A DNA stretch of 64,000 nt from positions 1-64,000 of the forward strand of contig NZ_FMDM01000019.1 in assembly GCF_900090105.1 (NCBI RefSeq). Direction: 5' to 3'. The notes under the pieces were generated by a model. The model did no database searches and was not told where the DNA came from. It saw nothing but the letters and a program-made list of their open reading frames with translations. Shown piece by piece: positions 13,151 to 22,300 of this stretch (position 1 is the stretch's first letter; the number at the start of each line of letters is the position of its first letter). The stretch comes from Micromonospora humi (GTDB lineage: Bacteria > Actinomycetota > Actinomycetes > Mycobacteriales > Micromonosporaceae). Both the position numbers and the translations under genes were made by a program.

Positions 13151-14005
13151 TCAGCCGGTGGTGCTCTCCCCGGTGCCACGATCCCGGCTCATGCTGGCCC
13201 GGATCTCGTCCAGCCGGGCCGACGCCGCCGGGTCGGTCGCCTGCGGCCCCACCGCCGGGCGCTCCTGCCGGCCGCCGAGCTGGTCGCCGGCCATGCTCGA
13301 CCGGATCTGATCCAGTCGGGCCGACCCGGCCGAGTCGAGCGACGCCTTCTGGATCTCCAGCATCCGGCCCTCGACGGAGTTGCCGGCCAGCTCGGCCCGG
13401 CCCATCGCGGTGGCGTAGCGGCTCTCGATCCGGTCGCGCACCTCGTTCAGCGACGGAGTGCTGGCCGGCGCGGTGAGCGACGACATCGACTCCAGCGAGC
13501 GGGCCACGCTCTCCTGCATCTTGGCCTGCTCCAGCTGGCTGAGCAGCTTGGTGCGCTCGGCGAGCTTCTGCTGGAGGATCATCGAGTTGTTCTCGACCGC
13601 CTTGCGGGCCTGCGCGGCCGCGTTGAGCGCCTGGTCGTGCAGCGTCTTCAGGTCCTCCAGCGCCTGCTCGCCGGAGACCAACTGGGTGGCGAGCATCTGC
13701 GCGGACTGCTCGTAGCGCCCGGCCTCGGTCTCGTCGCCCTTCGCCCGGGCCTGGTCGGCCAGCGTGAGCGCCTGCCGCGCGTTGCCCTGGAGCTGCTCCA
13801 CCTCGGTGATCTGCCGGGACAGCTTCATCTCCAGCTGGCGCTGGTTGCCGATCACCGCAGCCGCCTGCTGGACCAGGGCCTGGTGCTGCCGCTGCGCCTC
13901 CTCGACCGCCTGCTGGATCTGCACCTTCGGATCGGCGTGCTCGTCGATCTTCGCGCCGAAGGCCGCCATCAGGTACTTCCAACCCTTGACGAACGGGTTA
14001 GCCAT
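13151..14005 (-). CDS. pspA: Phage shock protein A (PspA/IM30 family)
   Basis: A 284-aa peripheral membrane protein of the PspA/Vipp1 family that binds stressed membranes and forms ESCRT-III-like oligomers. The start MANPFVKGWKYLMAAFGAKID includes the amphipathic helix. It is followed by long coiled-coil helices (QIQQAVEEAQRQHQALVQQAA, MKLSRQITEVEQLQGNAR). The C-terminal ~70 residues hold two repeats of a Ser/Arg motif (ARLDEIRASM and ARLDQIRSSM). It lies between clgR and pspM. A ClgR-like site about 100 bp upstream suggests envelope-stress induction. Confidence 0.95.
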   Translation of the reverse strand: MANPFVKGWKYLMAAFGAKIDEHADPKVQIQQAVEEAQRQHQALVQQAAAVIGNQRQLEMKLSRQITEVEQLQGNARQALTLADQARAKGDETEAGRYEQSAQMLATQLVSGEQALEDLKTLHDQALNAAAQARKAVENNSMILQQKLAERTKLLSQLEQAKMQESVARSLESMSSLTAPASTPSLNEVRDRIESRYATAMGRAELAGNSVEGRMLEIQKASLDSAGSARLDQIRSSMAGDQLGGRQERPAVGPQATDPAASARLDEIRASMSRDRGTGESTTG

Positions 14006-14100
14006 CTCCGCCTCGTCCCCTCAGTAGCGTCGCGCCTACATCGTCCCAGTCGGACGCCACTCCGGCACCCGTACGTCCCTGATCAACATTACGACGTGAG

Positions 14101-14114
14101 CGCCAGTGGCGACC
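14101..14114 (-). promoter_or_regulatory. Candidate ClgR operator upstream of pspA
   Basis: Read on the minus strand, GGTCGCCACTGGCG fits the actinobacterial ClgR motif GTTCGC-N5-GCG with one mismatch. It lies about 100 bp upstream of pspA and between clgR and pspA, where such a site would be expected. Short motifs occur by chance in GC-rich DNA, so this is suggestive only. Confidence 0.45.
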
Positions 14115-14132
14115 ATGCGCGATCGGCCGGGA

Positions 14133-14582
14133 TCAGGCGGCGCAGACCACGTCGCGCTCGGCGGGGCGAACCCGGGTGGTGCGCAGCGTCGCCTTGAGCG
14201 GCGAGTCCTGCCGGACCTGGACGGCCACCGCGCCGTCGGAGGTGACCTGCCGAACCCCCCGGTTGGTCGCCTTGCGCACGGCGGCCGCGGCCACCGGCGT
14301 CGACTCGACCGGCTCGTCGGCCACCGGCACCAGCACGCCCGGCATCTGCTCGGCCAGGGCGACCGTGTCGCTCACCTCGCGGAGCAGCTCGGACAGGCGG
14401 GCGCCGAGCGCGTCGCAGATCGCGGCCAACAGCTCGCTGGAGGGCTCCTTCTGGCCGCGTTCGATCTCGGAGAGGTAACCGAGGCTGACGTTGGCGGCGG
14501 ACGAGACCTCGCGGAGGGTGCGGTGCTGCCCCTGCCGGCGCGCCCGCAGTGCGTCACCGATCACCCGGCGTAGCAGGACCAT
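14133..14582 (-). CDS. clgR: XRE-family transcriptional activator ClgR
   Basis: A 149-aa regulator with a helix-turn-helix near the N terminus (TLREVSSAANVSLGYLSEIERGQKEPSS), the ClgR signature. ClgR activates clp protease genes and the psp response in actinobacteria. The ATG at 14582 is preceded by GGGGGAGG. The C terminus ends RDVVCAA. In Streptomyces, ClgR itself is degraded through an Ala-Ala end, and the same AA terminus here is consistent with Clp turnover. Gene order cinA-clgR-pspA-pspM matches the mycobacterial locus. Confidence 0.93.
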   Translation of the reverse strand: MVLLRRVIGDALRARRQGQHRTLREVSSAANVSLGYLSEIERGQKEPSSELLAAICDALGARLSELLREVSDTVALAEQMPGVLVPVADEPVESTPVAAAAVRKATNRGVRQVTSDGAVAVQVRQDSPLKATLRTTRVRPAERDVVCAA

Positions 14583-14750
14583 CGCACCTCCCCCTGAAAT
14601 CGGGTCACCATGCCCGACCGACAGCGCCGGAGCCTTCCCGCAACCGTACCCGTTGACCGCCACGACGACATCCCACCCCGCCTGTCCAATCCCACCGGCC
14701 CGGCCGGTGCCGCGCGCCCGCGGTCGGGCGTGCCGGCGCCGGGACGGGGA

Positions 14751-15296
14751 TCATCGCCGGCCGGCGCCCGCCGGGTCGGCCTCGGCGTCGCGGGCCACCT
14801 GGATCCGCTCGGCGAGCAGCCGCAACGCCTCGATCACCGCGGCGGTGCGGACGTGGTCGCGGCCGCCGTCGAGGTCGAGGCGGCGCACCTCGGAGCCGGC
14901 CGGGCCGGCCACCGCCACGTAGACCAGGCCCACCGGCTTGCCGTCCTGCGGTTCCGGACCGGCCACGCCGGTGGTCGCCAGCCCCCAGTCCGCGCCGCAG
15001 CGCTGCCGCCCGCCCTCGGCCAGCGCGAGGGCCACGTCCGGGTCCACCGGCCCGCGCGACGCCAGCAGGTCCTCGGGTACGCCGGCAAGCGTCGCCTTCA
15101 GCTCGGTGGCGTAGACCACCAGCCCGCCCCGGTAGATCGAACTGACTCCGGCGATCTCCACGATCGCGGCGGCGAGCAGGCCGCCGGTCAGGGACTCGAC
15201 CGTGGCCAGCGTCTCGCCGCAGTCGTGCAGGCGGTGCACGACGGACGCCGCCGGACTGCCGGCGGGTCGCTGGTGTCTCGCGTCGGTGTCCTCCAT
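14751..15296 (-). CDS. cinA: CinA C-terminal domain protein (nicotinamide-nucleotide amidohydrolase)
   Basis: A 181-aa single-domain CinA/PncC protein that deamidates NMN to NaMN in pyridine nucleotide salvage. Family motifs are TVESLTGGLLAAAI, YRGGLVVYATELK and TTGVAGPEPQDGKPVG. The N-terminal MoCF domain of full CinA is absent, as in many actinobacteria. It lies downstream of pgsA by about 50 bp and upstream of clgR, on the same strand. Confidence 0.92.
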   Translation of the reverse strand: MEDTDARHQRPAGSPAASVVHRLHDCGETLATVESLTGGLLAAAIVEIAGVSSIYRGGLVVYATELKATLAGVPEDLLASRGPVDPDVALALAEGGRQRCGADWGLATTGVAGPEPQDGKPVGLVYVAVAGPAGSEVRRLDLDGGRDHVRTAAVIEALRLLAERIQVARDAEADPAGAGRR

Positions 15297-15346
15297 GACC
15301 GCCCCTTCTTCCCGCGTCGCGCCGGCTTACTCGCCGGCTGCCCGGA

Positions 15347-15979
15347 TCAACGCGCGGGACGACGCAGCCGCAGCGCCTGGGCCACGTAGTCGAAGCCGGT
15401 GGCGACGGTGACCAGCACCGCCGCGCCCATGATCCAGGGGCCGACCGGGGCCAGCGCAGCCGGCATCGGCCAGAGGTACCAGGTGATCGCCAGGATCTGG
15501 AGCGCTGTCTTGATCTTGCCGCCGCGGCTGGCCGCGATCACCCCGTGCCGGATCACCCAGAAGCGCATCGCGGTGATGCCCAGCTCCCGGACCAGGATCA
15601 CCACGGTCACCCACCAGGGCAGCCGGTCGTACCAGGAGAGCAGCACCAGCGCGGCGCCGGTGAGCGCCTTGTCGGCGATCGGGTCGGCGACCTTGCCCAG
15701 CGAGGTGACCAGCGCGAACCGGCGGGCGATCCACCCGTCGACCAGATCCGTCGCGGACGCCACCACGAAGATCAGGCAGGCCGCCATCCGCCAGCCGGCA
15801 TGGCTCATCCCGGACGCCACCACGGTCACCGCGAACACCGGCACCAGCACCAGCCGCGCCGCGGTCAGCAGGTTCGCGGCGTTGAGCAGCGGCACGGGGG
15901 CCGCCACCGTCGACTCCGCCCCGGTCATGTCCGGCATCGCCCCACGTGGCTTCCCCGCTCCGTCCGGGCCCGCCGTCAC
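15347..15979 (-). CDS. pgsA: CDP-diacylglycerol-glycerol-3-phosphate 3-phosphatidyltransferase
   Basis: A membrane enzyme of phosphatidylglycerol synthesis, 210 aa. The CDP-alcohol phosphotransferase motif is intact: DG-x2-AR-x8-G-x3-D-x3-D, seen as DGWIARRFALVTSLG followed by KVADPIAD. Several hydrophobic helices are visible. The GTG start overlaps the rimO stop by four bases (GTGA), indicating translational coupling. An internal Met (MPDMTG) could be an alternative start. The neighbourhood matches Mycobacterium pgsA3, next to ftsK and clgR. Confidence 0.95.
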   Translation of the reverse strand: MTAGPDGAGKPRGAMPDMTGAESTVAAPVPLLNAANLLTAARLVLVPVFAVTVVASGMSHAGWRMAACLIFVVASATDLVDGWIARRFALVTSLGKVADPIADKALTGAALVLLSWYDRLPWWVTVVILVRELGITAMRFWVIRHGVIAASRGGKIKTALQILAITWYLWPMPAALAPVGPWIMGAAVLVTVATGFDYVAQALRLRRPAR

Positions 15980-17475
15980 CGTGCCGCGCCGGGCGCCGCC
16001 GAGATCATCTCATCCGGCACGGCCACCAGGTCGACGCCCTCGGTCGCGGTCACCCGGGCCCGGACCAGGTCGCCCGGGCGCAGCGCGGCCAGGTCGACCC
16101 CGCCGCCGTCCGGCGCGACGAGCGTGGTCGAGCCGTCGACCTCGGGCGCCTGGTGGGCGGCCCGACCCTCGACCACCCCGTCGGCGACGGAGTCCACCAG
16201 CACCTCCACGGTCGAGCCGAGCCGCTCCTCGGCCCGCTGCGAGCACAGCTCGTCGGCGAGCGCGCTGAGCCGGTCGTAGCGCCGCTTGACCGTGCCGGCG
16301 GAGACCTTGCCGGGCAGCCCGGCGGCCTCGGTGCCGTCCTCGTCGCTGTAGTCGAACATGCCGATCGCGTCGAGCCGCGCCTCGGTCAGGAACCGGACCA
16401 GCTCGGCGACGTCCTGCTTCGTCTCGCCGGGGAAGCCGACGATGAAGTTGCTCCGGGCGCCCGCCTCCGGCGCCAGCGCGCGGGCCGAGGCCAGCAGCTC
16501 CAGGAACCGGTCGGTGGAGCCGAACCGGCGCATCCGGCGCAGCACCGGCTCGCTGGAGTGCTGGAACGACAGGTCGTAGTAGGCGGCCACGCCGGGCGTG
16601 GTGGCGATCACCTCGACCAGGCCGGGCCGGGTCTCGGCGGGCTGGAGGTAGCTGGCCCGTACCCGCACGATCCCGTCGATCGCGGCGAGCTGCGGCAGCA
16701 GCTTCTCCAGCGCGCGCGGATCGCCCAGGTCCTTGCCGTAGGAGGTGGAGTTCTCGCTGACCAGCACCAGCTCGCGGACGCCGGTCTTGGCCAGCCACTC
16801 GGCCTCGGCGAGCAGCTCGTCCGGGGTACGCGAGACGAACGCGCCGCGGAACGCCGGGATGGCGCAGAACGCGCACCGCCGGTCGCAGCCGCTGGCCAGC
16901 TTCAGCGAGGCCACCGGGCCGGTGTCGAGCCGGTGCCGCAGCACCTGCCGCAGGTGCGCCGGGGTGTGCGCGTCGGTCTCCGGCGCGACCCGGGTCGGGG
17001 TGCCGTGGCCGGGCAGCGACACCGCCGCCTCGCGCCGCTTCACCGGGGTCAGCGGGAGCAGCTCACGCCGGTCGCGCGGGGTGTGCGCGTCGATCGCCTC
17101 GCCGGCCACCACCGCGTCCAGCCGGGCCGCGATGTCCGGGTAGTCGTCGAAGCTCAGGACCGCCTGCGCCTCGGGAAGGCTGTCGGCCAACTCCCGCCCG
17201 TACCGCTCGGCCATGCAGCCGGCGGCGACCACCTTGGCGCCGGTGTCGGCGGCGGCCAGCAGCGTCTGGATCGAGTCCTGCTTGGCCTTCTCGACGAAGC
17301 CGCAGGTGTTCACCACCACCACGTCGGCGCCCTCGCCGTCGGTGGTCACCTGCCAGCCGTCGGCGTGCAGCCGGGCGGCCAACTCCTCCGAGTCGACCTC
17401 GTTGCGGGCGCAGCCCAGGGTCAGCAGGGCGACCCGGCGCCCGTCGGATGCGGAGGAGGAGGTATCAGACACCAT
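15976..17475 (-). CDS. rimO: Ribosomal protein S12 methylthiotransferase
   Basis: A radical SAM enzyme, 499 aa, that methylthiolates Asp88 of ribosomal protein S12. The N-terminal UPF0004 domain has its cluster cysteines in LLTLGCARNEVDSE, VVNTCGFVEKAK and VAAGCMAERYG. The radical SAM motif is CDRRCAFC. The C-terminal TRAM domain runs to about residue 490. ATG 17475 (MVSDTSSS) is chosen. A stop-linked inverted repeat separates it from the upstream gene. Confidence 0.96.
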   Translation of the reverse strand: MVSDTSSSASDGRRVALLTLGCARNEVDSEELAARLHADGWQVTTDGEGADVVVVNTCGFVEKAKQDSIQTLLAAADTGAKVVAAGCMAERYGRELADSLPEAQAVLSFDDYPDIAARLDAVVAGEAIDAHTPRDRRELLPLTPVKRREAAVSLPGHGTPTRVAPETDAHTPAHLRQVLRHRLDTGPVASLKLASGCDRRCAFCAIPAFRGAFVSRTPDELLAEAEWLAKTGVRELVLVSENSTSYGKDLGDPRALEKLLPQLAAIDGIVRVRASYLQPAETRPGLVEVIATTPGVAAYYDLSFQHSSEPVLRRMRRFGSTDRFLELLASARALAPEAGARSNFIVGFPGETKQDVAELVRFLTEARLDAIGMFDYSDEDGTEAAGLPGKVSAGTVKRRYDRLSALADELCSQRAEERLGSTVEVLVDSVADGVVEGRAAHQAPEVDGSTTLVAPDGGGVDLAALRPGDLVRARVTATEGVDLVAVPDEMISAAPGAAR

Positions 17476-17491
17476 CCGAGGGTACAGGTGC

Positions 17492-17541
17492 AAGGAAGGG
17501 CCCCTTCTTAACGCCTGCGGTAGAGAAGGGCTCCCCTCTCA
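17492..17541. repeat. GGGCCCC-core inverted repeat, copy 1 (family B)
   Basis: Two imperfectly paired halves around GAAGGGCCCCTTCTTAACG and GTAGAGAAGGGCTCCCCTC flank a five-base loop. The right edge overlaps the stop codon of the upstream minus-strand gene (TGA at 17539-17541). Copies 2 (38531) and 3 (43749) have the same core and the same placement at a stop codon between two co-directional genes. A transcript hairpin that attenuates or terminates is likely. Confidence 0.75.
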
Positions 17542-18462
17542 CCGCGCCGGAGCCGCCACGCGGGACAGGCGGTCCAGCAGGAAGACCTCGGTGCCGGCCA
17601 GACCGGTCGAGCAGAACACCGAGATCTGGTCCGCGCCGGTCCGGCCGGGGACCGCCCCGGCCAGCACCGCGCCCAGGTCACGCAGCCGCCCGGCGTACGG
17701 CTCGACGGCGGCGAGCATCGGCGGCGCGTACGCGGCGGCCTGCCCCGGCGAGTCGGTGACCAACACGTCGGCGGCGTCGAGCAGGTCGGCGCCGAACTCG
17801 TGCCTGTCGACCTGCTTGAAGCCGACGGTGTTGACGTGCGTGCCCGGGGCCAGCTCGGCGGCGGCCAGCACCGGGGCGGTGCTGGTGGTGGCGAGCACGA
17901 CGAGATCCCGGTCACGCACCGCGGCGGCGGCGGACCCGACGGCGCGGGCCGGCACGCCCAGCTCGGCCCGGACCCGGGCGGCGAACGCCTCCCGCCGGGC
18001 GGCCGAACGGCTGTGCACGGTCACCTCGCGCAGCGGCCGGACCGCCGCCGCGGCCCAGACCTGGGTCCACGCCTGGCGGCCGGAACCCACCACGCCGAGC
18101 GTGGCGGCGTCCGACCGGGCCAGCGCGTCCACGGCCACGCCGCCCAGTCCCCCGGTACGCCGCGAGCCCAACTCCTCGCCGACGGCGATGGCGCGAACCG
18201 CGCCGGTGGTGGCGTCGTGCAGCACGACCAGTTGCCCGCTCTCCGGGTGCCCGAACGTGTCGTACGAGCGGAAGCCGTACCACTCGCCGGTGAGGTGGCC
18301 GGCGGTGAGCACCATCCGCCCGCCACCGAGCGGGGCGGACGCCCGGGGCGGGGCGATCAGCCGCCCGTCGTGCGCGGCGAGCAGCGCGTCCCGCATGGCG
18401 GCGACGGTGAGCGGGGCGTCCACGGCCGCCGCGACGTCCTCGTCGGAGAAGAGCACGGTCAT
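17539..18462 (-). CDS. Ornithine cyclodeaminase/mu-crystallin family protein
   Basis: A 307-aa NAD(P)-binding protein of the ornithine cyclodeaminase/mu-crystallin family. The Rossmann motif GVVGSGRQAWTQ lies near residue 120, and the substrate-side segment VLTAGHLTGEWYGFRSYDTF is present. Members range from ornithine cyclodeaminase to alanine dehydrogenase and imine reductases, so the substrate cannot be told. The ATG at 18462 (MTVLFSDEDV) matches the usual family N terminus; upstream Mets exist. It reads away from the riboswitch-controlled gene. A family B hairpin starts at its stop codon. Confidence 0.85.
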   Translation of the reverse strand: MTVLFSDEDVAAAVDAPLTVAAMRDALLAAHDGRLIAPPRASAPLGGGRMVLTAGHLTGEWYGFRSYDTFGHPESGQLVVLHDATTGAVRAIAVGEELGSRRTGGLGGVAVDALARSDAATLGVVGSGRQAWTQVWAAAAVRPLREVTVHSRSAARREAFAARVRAELGVPARAVGSAAAAVRDRDLVVLATTSTAPVLAAAELAPGTHVNTVGFKQVDRHEFGADLLDAADVLVTDSPGQAAAYAPPMLAAVEPYAGRLRDLGAVLAGAVPGRTGADQISVFCSTGLAGTEVFLLDRLSRVAAPAR

Positions 18463-18576
18463 GGGCCCATCGTGCAACCTGAAGTTCGCGTCAACTCCAG
18501 CCATGGTGGGCTTTCTCACCCCGCCCCCGGTCCCGCCCGGCCGGTGCTAGCGTCGGCCACGACGGTCCTCGGGCCG

Positions 18577-18620
18577 TCCCGGACGAGTGGTGGGCGTACC
18601 CGGTCAGGCACGACGCCCCG
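18577..18620 (+). promoter_or_regulatory. Guanidine-III (ykkC-III) riboswitch
   Basis: The stretch beginning CCGGACGAG, containing GCGTACCCGGTCAGG and ending GACGCCC matches the guanidine-III consensus I recall. The H-type pseudoknot helices are present: P1 pairs CCGG 18579-18582 with CCGG 18600-18603, and P2 pairs GGGCGT 18592-18597 with ACGCCC 18613-18618. It lies about 58 bp upstream of a Gdx-type SMR exporter, the expected target. The riboswitch should turn expression on when guanidinium binds, probably through ribosome-site access. Confidence 0.9.
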
Positions 18621-18677
18621 CGGAAACGACCACCGCCCGGTGCGACGGACCGGGCCCGCCCGTCAGAGGTGACACTC

Positions 18678-18992
18678 ATGGCCTGGATCGTGCTGGTGCT
18701 CTCCGGACTGCTGGAGACCGCGTGGGCGATCGCCCTGGACCGCAGCGCCGGCTTCACCCGCCCCCTCCCCTCCGCCGTCTTCGCGGTCACCCTGGTCGGC
18801 AGCATGGCCGGCCTGGCGTACGCGCTGCGCGACATCCCGGTCGGCACCGGCTACGCGGTCTGGGTCGGGATCGGCGCGGTGGGCACCGCGCTCGTCGGCA
18901 TGCTCGCCCTGGGCGAGCCGGCGAACCTGCCCCGGATCGCCAGCCTGCTGCTGGTGGTCGCCGGCGTGGTCGGGCTGAAACTCTTCCACTGA
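18678..18992 (+). CDS. SMR-family guanidinium exporter (Gdx/SugE type)
   Basis: A 104-aa four-helix small multidrug resistance protein. The first helix carries the Gdx pattern: G10, E13 (the essential proton/substrate glutamate) and W16 in LVLSGLLETAWAIAL. A GFTRPLPS loop and GTGYAVWVGIGAVGTALVGM follow, also Gdx-like. The dimer exports guanidinium in exchange for protons. The ATG at 18678 follows AGAGG at the correct spacing. Riboswitch control from 18577-18620 supports the guanidinium role over a general drug role. Confidence 0.93.
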   Translation: MAWIVLVLSGLLETAWAIALDRSAGFTRPLPSAVFAVTLVGSMAGLAYALRDIPVGTGYAVWVGIGAVGTALVGMLALGEPANLPRIASLLLVVAGVVGLKLFH

Positions 18993-19076
18993 TCGATGCG
19001 CGATCCGGTTTGGACGGCCGCGCGGTCGGGGTAGGTGATCCGCAGCTCACCGAGAGATCACCCCACGGAGGAACCC

Positions 19077-19322
19077 ATGGCCGACGTCCACGCCACCGCC
19101 CGTCCGCGCAGCAGCGCCGCCCGGATCTGCACCATCATCGCGTTCGTCTTCGCGGCCATCGCGATCTTCATCCTGCCGCCGCTGTTCGGCCTGGTCGGCC
19201 TCGTGCTGGGCATCGTCGGCGCGGTGCTCGGCGACAAGCCGCTCGGCTGGTACGCCGCCGCCGCCAGCGTGGCCGGCGCCGTGCTCGGCATGATCATCGG
19301 CTACGCGATCCTCAACTCCTGA
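19077..19322 (+). CDS. Small membrane protein, 81 aa
   Basis: I do not recognise a named family. After a short charged N terminus (MADVHATARPRSSAARI) there are two hydrophobic segments (about residues 17-50 and 57-80), rich in Gly/Ala/Ile and resembling the GLxGLxLGIxGAxLG turns of DUF4190-like proteins. The ATG at 19077 has a GGAGGA ribosome site five bases upstream. It follows the SMR gene by 85 bp and ends before a strong bidirectional terminator. Confidence 0.75.
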   Translation: MADVHATARPRSSAARICTIIAFVFAAIAIFILPPLFGLVGLVLGIVGAVLGDKPLGWYAAAASVAGAVLGMIIGYAILNS

Positions 19323-19333
19323 GGCCACCCGTC

Positions 19334-19367
19334 ACACGGGCCCGCCGGTCGTCCGGCGGGCCCGTGT
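19334..19367. terminator. Bidirectional terminator
   Basis: A perfect 15-bp stem (arms 19334-19348 and 19353-19367) with a TCGT loop lies between the plus-strand membrane protein gene and the 3' end of ftsK on the minus strand. Confidence 0.85.
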
Positions 19368-19378
19368 CGCGTCCGGGG

Positions 19379-22300
19379 TCAGTCCTCGCCGCCACGCAGG
19401 CCGGCCAGGACCTCCTCCAACTCGTCCGGCTTGACCAGCACGTCCCGGGCCTTGGAGCCCTCGGACGGGCCGACCACGCCCCGGGTCTCCATCAGGTCCA
19501 TCAGCCGGCCCGCCTTGGCGAAGCCGACCCGCAGCTTGCGCTGGAGCATCGAGGTCGAGCCGAACTGCGAGGTCACCACCAGCTCGACCGCCTGCACCAG
19601 CAGGTCCAGGTCGTCGCCGATGTCCTCGTCGATCTTCTTCTTGCTGTCCTGCGCCGGGGCGAGCACGTCCGGCCGGAACTCCGGCTCGCGCTGGTCCTTG
19701 CAGAACTTCACCACGTCGGCGATCTCGCGCTCGGTCACCCAGGCGCCCTGGATCCGCACCGGCTTCGACGCGCCCATCGGCAGGAACAGACCGTCACCGC
19801 GGCCGAGCAGCTTCTCCGCGCCCGGCTGGTCGAGGATGACCCGGGAGTCGGCGAGCGACGAGGTGGCGAACGCCAGCCGGGACGGCACGTTCGCCTTGAT
19901 CAGGCCGGTGACCACGTCCACCGACGGGCGCTGGGTGGCCAGCACCAGGTGGATGCCGGCGGCGCGGGCGAGCTGGGTGATCCGGACGACCGAGTCCTCC
20001 ACGTCGCGCGGCGCGACCATCATCAGGTCGGCCAACTCGTCCACGATCACCAGCAGGTAGGGGTAGGGGCGCATCTCCCGCTCGCTGCCGGGCGGGGCCT
20101 TGATCTCGCCGTTGCGCACCTTGCGGTTGAAGTCGTCGATGTGCCGGACCCCGTTGGCGGCGAGGTCGTCGTAGCGCATGTCCATCTCGCGCACGACCCA
20201 CTCCAGCGAGTCGGCCGCCTTCTTCGGGTTGGTCACGATCGGCGTGACCAGGTGCGGAACTCCCTCATAACTGGTCAGTTCCACCCGCTTCGGATCCACC
20301 AGAAGAAGTCGCACTTCATCGGGAGTCGCTCGGGTGAGGATCGACACCAGGAGTGAGTTGAGCAAGCTGGAATTGTGAGTCGGGATCAGAGTCCTACCGG
20401 CCAGGAACAGATGACTGGGGCTGTCCACCTCGATGCAGCGCACCGCCACGGATGGCACCGGCCGTACGTCGACGATGTATCGCCTCACCGTGCTGGAACG
20501 AATCTGCGTGACCTGCCGGCTGGCCTTCCGGGTGAGCCGGAACACTTTGTCCGGCGGCGTGAAGTGGATCCGGTAACAGGTCGAGGTCGCCAGGGATCGG
20601 CCCTTTACCTGCTTGGTGGTCATGGTCGCTTGGTATCCCAGGCCCAGAATCAACTCGAGCGCGTCTTGCGCGAGCCGTTCGGATGTGAGGGCCAGCTCCA
20701 CCCCACCGCGCTTTGACACCGTGCCATCCGTGTCCAGGAGCCCGGCGAGCAGAGCTCGCCTCTGGGTCTCAGACCCACGCTGATAGGCGAGGGGGATGTG
20801 CTTGTCGCCGATCTCCCGGAACATGGCCCGCATCGTGCGGTACGGCATGACAGGCGCCGAGCGCTCCGGACCGGGCGGAGCTGCATCGCAGCACAACCCT
20901 GCCTTGCGGGCAAGGTAGACCGCCGTGTTGGAGACCCCGGCCTGACGAGCAGCCTTCGGCCCGCTCATGCCCTGCTCCACCAGCCGCAGAGCCGCCAGGA
21001 TGCGATGCGCGCGTTCCTGCCGGTTGGAGATGGTGTAGAGAAGCTCGCTGGCAGGTTGCTTGAGGACCTCATAGCCCTCCGACCTGATCCCGTCGAGGAT
21101 CTCCTCGTCCGCGCTCGTGATGCTGGCGGCTCCGGTAGTCCCGTCCCCTAACCAGCAGCCCAGCGTGTATGGCGCGATAGGCAGCTCCGCCTCGGGGTAG
21201 ACCAACGGCTGGGCAACGTCAATGGCATGGTTCGTCCACTCACCACGAGGACCGACGCGCAGGCTCTCGGCAATCTGTCGGGTCGTCACCGGTGCCGCGT
21301 CGTGGACTTGACGGCTGGTAGAACGACCGGGAGCGAGAACCTGCTGGGACAGCGACCCGTACATGCGGTGGCGAGAGTAGGTCTTCACCCAGCGAGTGAG
21401 CTGGCGGCCACCGCGCTCATACGGGCGACGGGCCAAGCGCGCTTCGGTCGGTATCGATCGCAGCGCCTGATAGAGGACGTTACGGAACTGCGCGCCGAGG
21501 TCCGAGACCACCTCGCCGCTGGACGTCGGCCGGTCCGGTTCGCCCAGTACTTCCTCAACCCGACGGGCCACTAGGTCGCGGTCGTCCTCCGCCCAGTAGC
21601 TGCCGTTCTTCCACCGATGCTTGCGCTGAGTACGGCCGGCCCGTGTCGTCGTACGCCACTGGTGCTCCGCGTCCGCCACTATGACGGTTCCGTCGGAGAA
21701 CTCCACCTCGTAGCACGGCCGTCCGTGCATGACCGGCGTCGCCGCGACCACGTTGCAGGGCCGGCCCAGCTCGTCGAACACCTGGTCGCCCACGCGCAGG
21801 TCCGCCATCGTCGACCAGCCCGTGGGCGTGACGATCGGAGTGTCGAGGGCCAGGGCCTTGCCGGCCCCGGTTGCGCCCGCCACCAGGATGTGCGGCATCT
21901 TCGCCAGGTTGGCCACCACGTAGCCGCCCTCGATGTCCTTGCCGAGCGCCACCACCATCGGGTGGTGGTCGCTGGTCGCGGCCCGCGAGCGCAGCACGTC
22001 GCCGAGCGACACGTTCTCCGGGTCGGTGTTCGGGATCTCCACGCCGACCGCGCTCTTGCCCGGGATCGGGCTGAGGATCCGCACGTCCGGCGACTTCACC
22101 GCGTACGCGATGTTGCGGGACAGCTGGGTGATCCGCTCGACCTTGACGCCCGGTCCCAGCTCGACCTCGTAGCGGGTGACGGTCGGGCCGCGGGTGAACC
22201 CGGTGACCGCGGCGTCCACGTCGAACTGCTCGAAGACACCGGTCAGCGCCGCGATCACCTCGTCGTTGGCCTTGCTCCGGGTCTTCGCCGCGGCCCCGGC

